Shown in pieces: positions 41,485 to 45,246 of a DNA stretch of 45,246 nucleotides. The stretch is from Oscillospiraceae bacterium Marseille-Q3528 (GTDB lineage Bacteria > Bacillota > Clostridia > Lachnospirales > Lachnospiraceae): assembly GCA_018223385.1 (NCBI GenBank), contig JAGTTR010000025.1, positions 1-45,246 on the forward strand, given 5' to 3'. A program made the translations under genes and the position numbers. The notes under the pieces were generated by a model. The model ran no database searches, was not told where the DNA came from, and worked only from the letters and a program-made list of their open reading frames with translations. Every line of letters starts with the position of its first letter. Position 1 is the stretch's first letter.

Positions 41485-42984
41485 TTATATTTCTTCTTTG
41501 GCCCAGCCGTAGGCCTGCCGCACAGCCCGTTCCCAGCCTTTCATCTTCCGCTGTGCCTCTTCCGGCGCCGCCAGCGGTTCAAAGGTTCTGTCGATCTGCC
41601 AGTTGGTCCGCACATCCTCTTTGTTTTTCCAGTATCCCACAGCAAGGCCCGCCAGATACGCAGCCCCCATGGCTGTCGTCTCCACGCAGCAGGGCCGCAG
41701 CACCGGCGCCTGGATCATATCTGCCTGGGTCTGCATAAGGAAATTGTTGGCACTGGCGCCGCCGTCTACCTTCAGTGCAGACAGAGAGATCCCCGCATCC
41801 GCCTCCATGGCCCGGATGACGTCGCACACCTGATAGGCAATGGATTCCAGCGTTGCCCGGATGATATGATATTTGTTCACGCCCCGGGTGATGCCCACAA
41901 TGGTGCCTCTGGCATACTGATCCCAGTGGGGTGCCCCCAGCCCGGTAAAGGCCGGCACCACATAGCAGCCGTTGGTATCCGGCACCTTTCCCGCCATGTA
42001 TTCGGAATCCGCCGCCGAATCGATGAGGCGCATCTCATCCCGCAGCCACTGGATGGCCGCGCCGCCCACAAAAATCGAGCCCTCCAGGGCATAATTGACC
42101 TTGCCGTCCAGTCCCCAGGCAATGGTGGTCACCAGTCCGTTATGGGAATACACCGGCTTTTCTCCCGTGTTCATCAGCAGAAAGCAGCCCGTTCCATACG
42201 TATTTTTCGCTTCTCCCGGGGTAAAACACGTCTGGCCGAACAGCGCTGCCTGCTGATCCCCGGCCGCACCGCCAATGGGAATCTCTCCGCCAAAATAAGC
42301 TGCATCCGCCATGCCGTACAATTCACTGGACGGCACCGGCGTAGGCAGCATGGAGGCCGGAATGTCCAGAAGATCCAGAATCTCCTGATCCCAGGTCAGT
42401 GTTTTGATATTAAACAGCAGCGTTCGGGATGCATTGGAATAGTCCGTCACATGCACGCGGCCCTTGGTCAGCTTCCAGATAAGCCACGTCTCCACCGTTC
42501 CGAACAGCAGTTCCCCGCGGTCGGCCCGCTCTCTGGCGCCCTCCACATGATCCAGGATCCATTTGATCTTCGTTCCCGAAAAATAAGCGTCAATGATCAG
42601 CCCTGTCTTCTCCCGGAACCACTCGGTGAGCCCCTGGTCTTTCAGGGAATCGCAGTATTCCGACGTTCTGCGGCACTGCCAGACAATGGCGTTGTACACC
42701 GGCTCCCCGGTCTTTTTATCCCACACGACGGCCGTCTCCCGCTGATTTGTGATGCCGATGGCCGCAATGTCCCGGGAGGAAGCCCCGATCTTCGACATGG
42801 CCTCCACGGCCACGCCCAGCTGGGTGGACCAAATCTCCCCGGCATCATGCTCTACCCAGCCCGGTTTCGGAAAATACTGGGTAAACTCCTTCTGCGCCAC
42901 ACTGCACATTTCCCCTTTTTCATTAAATAGAATGCACCGGTTGCTGGTCGTCCCCGCATCCAGCGCCATAATATATCCAGCCAT
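41485..42984 (-). CDS. glpK: glycerol kinase
   Basis: The 499-aa length is standard. The FGGY-family N-terminus has [12 protein letters not shown]. It carries the glycerol-site residues in [17 protein letters not shown] and AIVWQCRRT, the [12 protein letters not shown] segment, and the FGGY C-terminal signature region ([21 protein letters not shown]). It phosphorylates glycerol to glycerol-3-phosphate. No GlpF or GlpD is adjacent in this window. The frame extends to 43080, but conservation starts at 42984, where AGGGG lies nine bases upstream. An SGNH hydrolase gene precedes it by 77 bases. Confidence 0.96.
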   Translation of the reverse strand: MAGYIMALDAGTTSNRCILFNEKGEMCSVAQKEFTQYFPKPGWVEHDAGEIWSTQLGVAVEAMSKIGASSRDIAAIGITNQRETAVVWDKKTGEPVYNAIVWQCRRTSEYCDSLKDQGLTEWFREKTGLIIDAYFSGTKIKWILDHVEGARERADRGELLFGTVETWLIWKLTKGRVHVTDYSNASRTLLFNIKTLTWDQEILDLLDIPASMLPTPVPSSELYGMADAAYFGGEIPIGGAAGDQQAALFGQTCFTPGEAKNTYGTGCFLLMNTGEKPVYSHNGLVTTIAWGLDGKVNYALEGSIFVGGAAIQWLRDEMRLIDSAADSEYMAGKVPDTNGCYVVPAFTGLGAPHWDQYARGTIVGITRGVNKYHIIRATLESIAYQVCDVIRAMEADAGISLSALKVDGGASANNFLMQTQADMIQAPVLRPCCVETTAMGAAYLAGLAVGYWKNKEDVRTNWQIDRTFEPLAAPEEAQRKMKGWERAVRQAYGWAKEEI

Positions 42985-43061
42985 AAAACCATACCCCTTT
43001 CCTTCTTTTTCACAGTCCTGCTGCACACGTAACGCCATCCCTGGCATTTTTTCAATACGGT

Positions 43062-44264
43062 TTATCGCATCGTTCCGCAATATACACTAAAAATGCCGTC
43101 CGCGATCTGCAGATATCCCTCTTCGTTGGGATGCATGCCTTCCTCCAGCACCGCCTCCGTCCGGGAGCTTCTGGCATTCACCGCCTCGATGCCCGCCCGG
43201 AAATTATAGGCACTGTCAAAGGTCAGCGCTGCCGGAATGAGGTACACCTGCTCCATCTCCCCGAACGCTTCGTCCATGGCCTTCGTCCAGAGAAAAACTT
43301 TTTCATCTTCTTCTGCTTTGTAATAACCGTTCAGCGCAGAGCGTCCCTTGCCGTCTGTCTCTCCGCCGATGCCGTTCTGATCTCCCATATAAATGGTCTG
43401 TACGAGATAGATCAGTATATCCGGCTCTGTCGCCCGAATATTGTCCACCATCTCTTTCAGCCAGTCGATGCCCGGCTTGCTGTCCAGGCGCATGCCGTTC
43501 TTGCCCAGAAAAATCTGCACCACATCCGGGTGCACGCCGGTGGTCTCTTTATAATAGGAAAAATCAAACCCATCCGTGGCCGGATTATAAAAGTCATGCA
43601 CGCCCTCCCCGGCGTAAGGGTAATCCGTCTCCGTCAGATAATCACAGATGGAAAAACCACTGCGGCCTTCGTGCATGGCATCCCCGCTGCCCCGGGTACC
43701 CACAAAAGTCACCTTTCCGTCAGAAAGCCGGGTCACCTCTTCATACCAGGGCGTACTGTCCGAGAGACTGTCTCCGATATTTAAAATATGTACATTCTGG
43801 TCGATCTGATCTGCCACCACTTCCAGCACCGTCTCCTGCTCCCACACCGGCTCCAGCTGGTCATTATATATGGTAAGTGTCAGCGTATGCTCTCCCAGAC
43901 TATCCGCATCCCCGGTCACGGCAAACTTCCGTTCCAGGTTCCGTCCAATGTCACATACCCAGTTAAAAGAATAGTCCTGCCGGTCACCGGAAAAAGCTAC
44001 CTGATCGTTGTACAGCTCCAGTGTCCGTCCCACTGCCACATATAAGCGCCTGGGAAGATAGGCATCCAGATGATCCGCCGTCCGCTCTTCCAGCGCTGCG
44101 ATCTTCGTCTCCTTCTCCTGCAGCTGTTCTGTCAGCGATGCCACCTCTGCCTCCAGTCGTGCACTCGTTCGAAACGACTGTACCGTTCCGCAGATACCGA
44201 ACAGTAAACCGACGACAGCTACCACTGCAACCGCTGTTCTTTTCCCTTTTGTTTTCTTATTCAT
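43062..44264 (-). CDS. membrane-anchored SGNH/GDSL-type hydrolase with coiled-coil stalk
   Basis: The 400-aa product has an N-terminal membrane span (11-27), a coiled-coil stalk (~36-64), a ~90-residue beta-rich domain, and an SGNH domain. The SGNH domain shows the nucleophile Ser166 in NIGDSLSD, a block II Gly (GTRGSG), and block V with His378 in GMHPNEEGY. Block III reads GKNG rather than GxND, and the usual catalytic Asp before His is Glu375, so activity may be altered. It probably works on a cell-surface polysaccharide or ester. The ATG at 44264 has GGAGG ten bases upstream. Confidence 0.82.
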   Translation of the reverse strand: MNKKTKGKRTAVAVVAVVGLLFGICGTVQSFRTSARLEAEVASLTEQLQEKETKIAALEERTADHLDAYLPRRLYVAVGRTLELYNDQVAFSGDRQDYSFNWVCDIGRNLERKFAVTGDADSLGEHTLTLTIYNDQLEPVWEQETVLEVVADQIDQNVHILNIGDSLSDSTPWYEEVTRLSDGKVTFVGTRGSGDAMHEGRSGFSICDYLTETDYPYAGEGVHDFYNPATDGFDFSYYKETTGVHPDVVQIFLGKNGMRLDSKPGIDWLKEMVDNIRATEPDILIYLVQTIYMGDQNGIGGETDGKGRSALNGYYKAEEDEKVFLWTKAMDEAFGEMEQVYLIPAALTFDSAYNFRAGIEAVNARSSRTEAVLEEGMHPNEEGYLQIADGIFSVYCGTMR

Positions 44265-44358
44265 TCCCTGTTTTCCTCCGGATCCACGGTGTATATCTGC
44301 CATTTTACCACATTTCCTGTGGATTTTCGACCTTTTTCTGTAAAGACACAATATGATA

Positions 44359-44382
44359 GTATATAGAAATTATTTTATTTAC
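44359..44382. repeat. 24-bp direct repeat, copy 1
   Basis: It begins GTATATAGAAAT and ends ATTTAC. It matches copy 2 at 21 of 24 positions, with starts 75 bases apart. The function is unknown. Confidence 0.6.
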
Positions 44383-44433
44383 TAATTCGCAATCACTGAC
44401 TGTTTTTAGGTCGTTTTTACTATGTTTATCGTT

Positions 44434-44457
44434 GTATATAGAAATAATATCATTTAC
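44434..44457. repeat. 24-bp direct repeat, copy 2
   Basis: It begins GTATATAGAAAT and ends ATTTAC, with three differences from copy 1, all in the central A/T block. Confidence 0.6.
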
Positions 44458-44480
44458 CTTCGAGAAATTTTATAGTTTAC

Positions 44481-44527
44481 GAAAGAGGCTCCCGGGAAAC
44501 CTCTTCGATCTCCCGAAAGCCTCTTTC
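44481..44527 (-). terminator. terminator-like hairpin after etfA
   Basis: A 9-bp stem GAAAGAGGC / GCCTCTTTC with an additional inner CGGGA/TCCCG pairing lies about 50 bases past the etfA stop. The T-run after it is weak. Confidence 0.65.
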
Positions 44528-44578
44528 TCTATCTCGCGCTTACACATGATATCTTCCTATATCGTTATTTCTTCCTGA

Positions 44579-45246
44579 TTAGTTCTTAGCAGCCATGTAC
44601 TCTTTCAGCTTCTCTGTCAGCAGCGGAACGATCTTGTTCAGGTCGCCTACAACGCCGTAGTCTGCTACGTCGAAGATCGGAGCGGTCTCGTCCTTGTTGA
44701 TCGCGATGATCACGTCAGACTCTTCCATACCAGCCAGGTGCTGGATTGCTCCGGAAATACCGATTGCAAAGTACAGGTTCGGGCGTACAGTCTTACCTGT
44801 CTGGCCTACCTGCAGATCCTTCGGCTTCCAGCCTGCATCTACGACTGCACGGGAGCAGCTTACGGTTCCGCCGATCACATCTGCCAGATCCTGCAGGATT
44901 GCGAAGTTCTCCGGGCTTCCTACGCCGCGGCCGCCGGATACCAGGATCTTTGCGTCCATGATATCTACAACATCGCTGACAGCCTTTACGATATCAAGGA
45001 TCTCAACGTAGTTCTTGTTCTCCTCGAATCCGGGATTGTACTCTTCTACGATTGCCTTATGAGAAGGATCCTTCGGAAGCTTCTGCATAACGCCAGGACG
45101 AACCGTTGCCATCTGCGGGCGGAAATCCGGGCAAGCGATGGTTGCGATGGTGTTTCCACCGAATGCAGGACGGGTCATCAGCAGCTGGTTGTGCTTCTGC
45201 TCTTTGCCCGGTACCGGGTTCAGCGGGAAATCGCCGATGTCAAGCT
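44579..45246 (-). CDS. etfA: electron transfer flavoprotein alpha subunit, 3' part (5' end beyond window)
   Basis: The frame is open to the right edge, so this is the C-terminal ~222 residues. It contains the FAD-binding signature of EtfA: LVSGGRGVGSPENF, SRAVVDAGW, VGQTGKTVRPNLYFAIGISGAIQHLAGM and INKDETAPIFDVADYGVVGDL. With EtfB it forms the ETF that passes electrons from acyl-CoA or lactate dehydrogenases, sometimes by bifurcation; the partner genes lie outside the window. Codon usage is strongly biased like ppdK, implying high expression. Confidence 0.96.
   Translation of the reverse strand, partial: LDIGDFPLNPVPGKEQKHNQLLMTRPAFGGNTIATIACPDFRPQMATVRPGVMQKLPKDPSHKAIVEEYNPGFEENKNYVEILDIVKAVSDVVDIMDAKILVSGGRGVGSPENFAILQDLADVIGGTVSCSRAVVDAGWKPKDLQVGQTGKTVRPNLYFAIGISGAIQHLAGMEESDVIIAINKDETAPIFDVADYGVVGDLNKIVPLLTEKLKEYMAAKN

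Larger units (their letters stand above)
44265..44578. other. 314-bp AT-rich gap between the SGNH hydrolase gene and etfA
   Basis: No open frame is supported here. It holds the SGNH-hydrolase leader with a possible TAAAAT -10, two copies of a 24-bp direct repeat, and the hairpin that ends the etfA transcript. Confidence 0.7.

Noticed and set aside
1..45246. CRISPR array, prophage, insertion sequence or rRNA operon
   Set aside because: I found no regularly spaced repeats, integrase, transposase or conserved rRNA stretches in the window.

Overview
This window looks like ordinary chromosome from an anaerobic, gut-type Clostridia, most likely a Lachnospiraceae. The evidence is the gene content: a minimal SufC/SufB pair, meso-diaminopimelate dehydrogenase, pyruvate phosphate dikinase, a DUF4317 protein, single-chain glycyl-tRNA synthetase, an M16C presequence-type peptidase, ETF alpha, and a radical-SAM/helix-hairpin-helix DNA-repair pair. 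Ribosome binding sites are strong and GGAGG-like, and third codon positions are GC-rich. I see no phage, insertion sequence, CRISPR array or rRNA. The family-level assignment is inference.

Layout, left to right. (1) 1-7.3 kb: a subtilisin-family protease on +. On the minus strand are a cytidylate-kinase-like protein, tRNA-Gly(CCC), a probable sufC-sufB-ddh-yitT operon and a tyrosine/dual-specificity phosphatase with a ~100-nt leader. (2) 7.3-10.1 kb: a metal-transport operon of a 26-aa membrane peptide, a 100-aa DUF6110-like membrane protein and a P1B-type ATPase. DUF4317 diverges from it on +. (3) 11.4-15.7 kb: a translationally overlapping operon of a membrane-spanning LuxR-type regulator and two lipoproteins. 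(4) 15.8-21.8 kb: an HD-domain protein, ppdK and a CotH-kinase-domain protein. (5) 21.9-28.7 kb: housekeeping genes glyS, a small lipoprotein, recO, era and an M16C peptidase. (6) 28.8-33.1 kb: a MATE transporter with a structured leader; a tandem pair of AstE/AspA-like proteins of which one has lost its catalytic residues; and a divergent LysR regulator with an exact inverted repeat between them. (7) 33.1-38.9 kb: a nuclease-XPD-like helicase fusion, an HPr-like protein lacking the phosphorylatable His, a DNA-repair radical SAM pair with an SOS (LexA) box, and a coiled-coil protein. (8) 39.1-45.2 kb: an Mrp/NBP35 ATPase, a second MATE transporter, glpK, an SGNH hydrolase and the 3' part of etfA.

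Three places deserve most attention. The first is the ATPase/DUF6110/26-aa operon, which resembles the mycobacterial CtpC/PacL zinc-efflux platforms in layout. The second is the enzyme/pseudoenzyme M14 pair with its LysR operator. The third is the membrane LuxR regulator fused by overlapping genes to two lipoproteins of unknown function. The SOS-box-controlled radical SAM pair and the three-stem leader of the first MATE gene are also testable. All family names come from reading motifs in the translated sequence; no database search was run.
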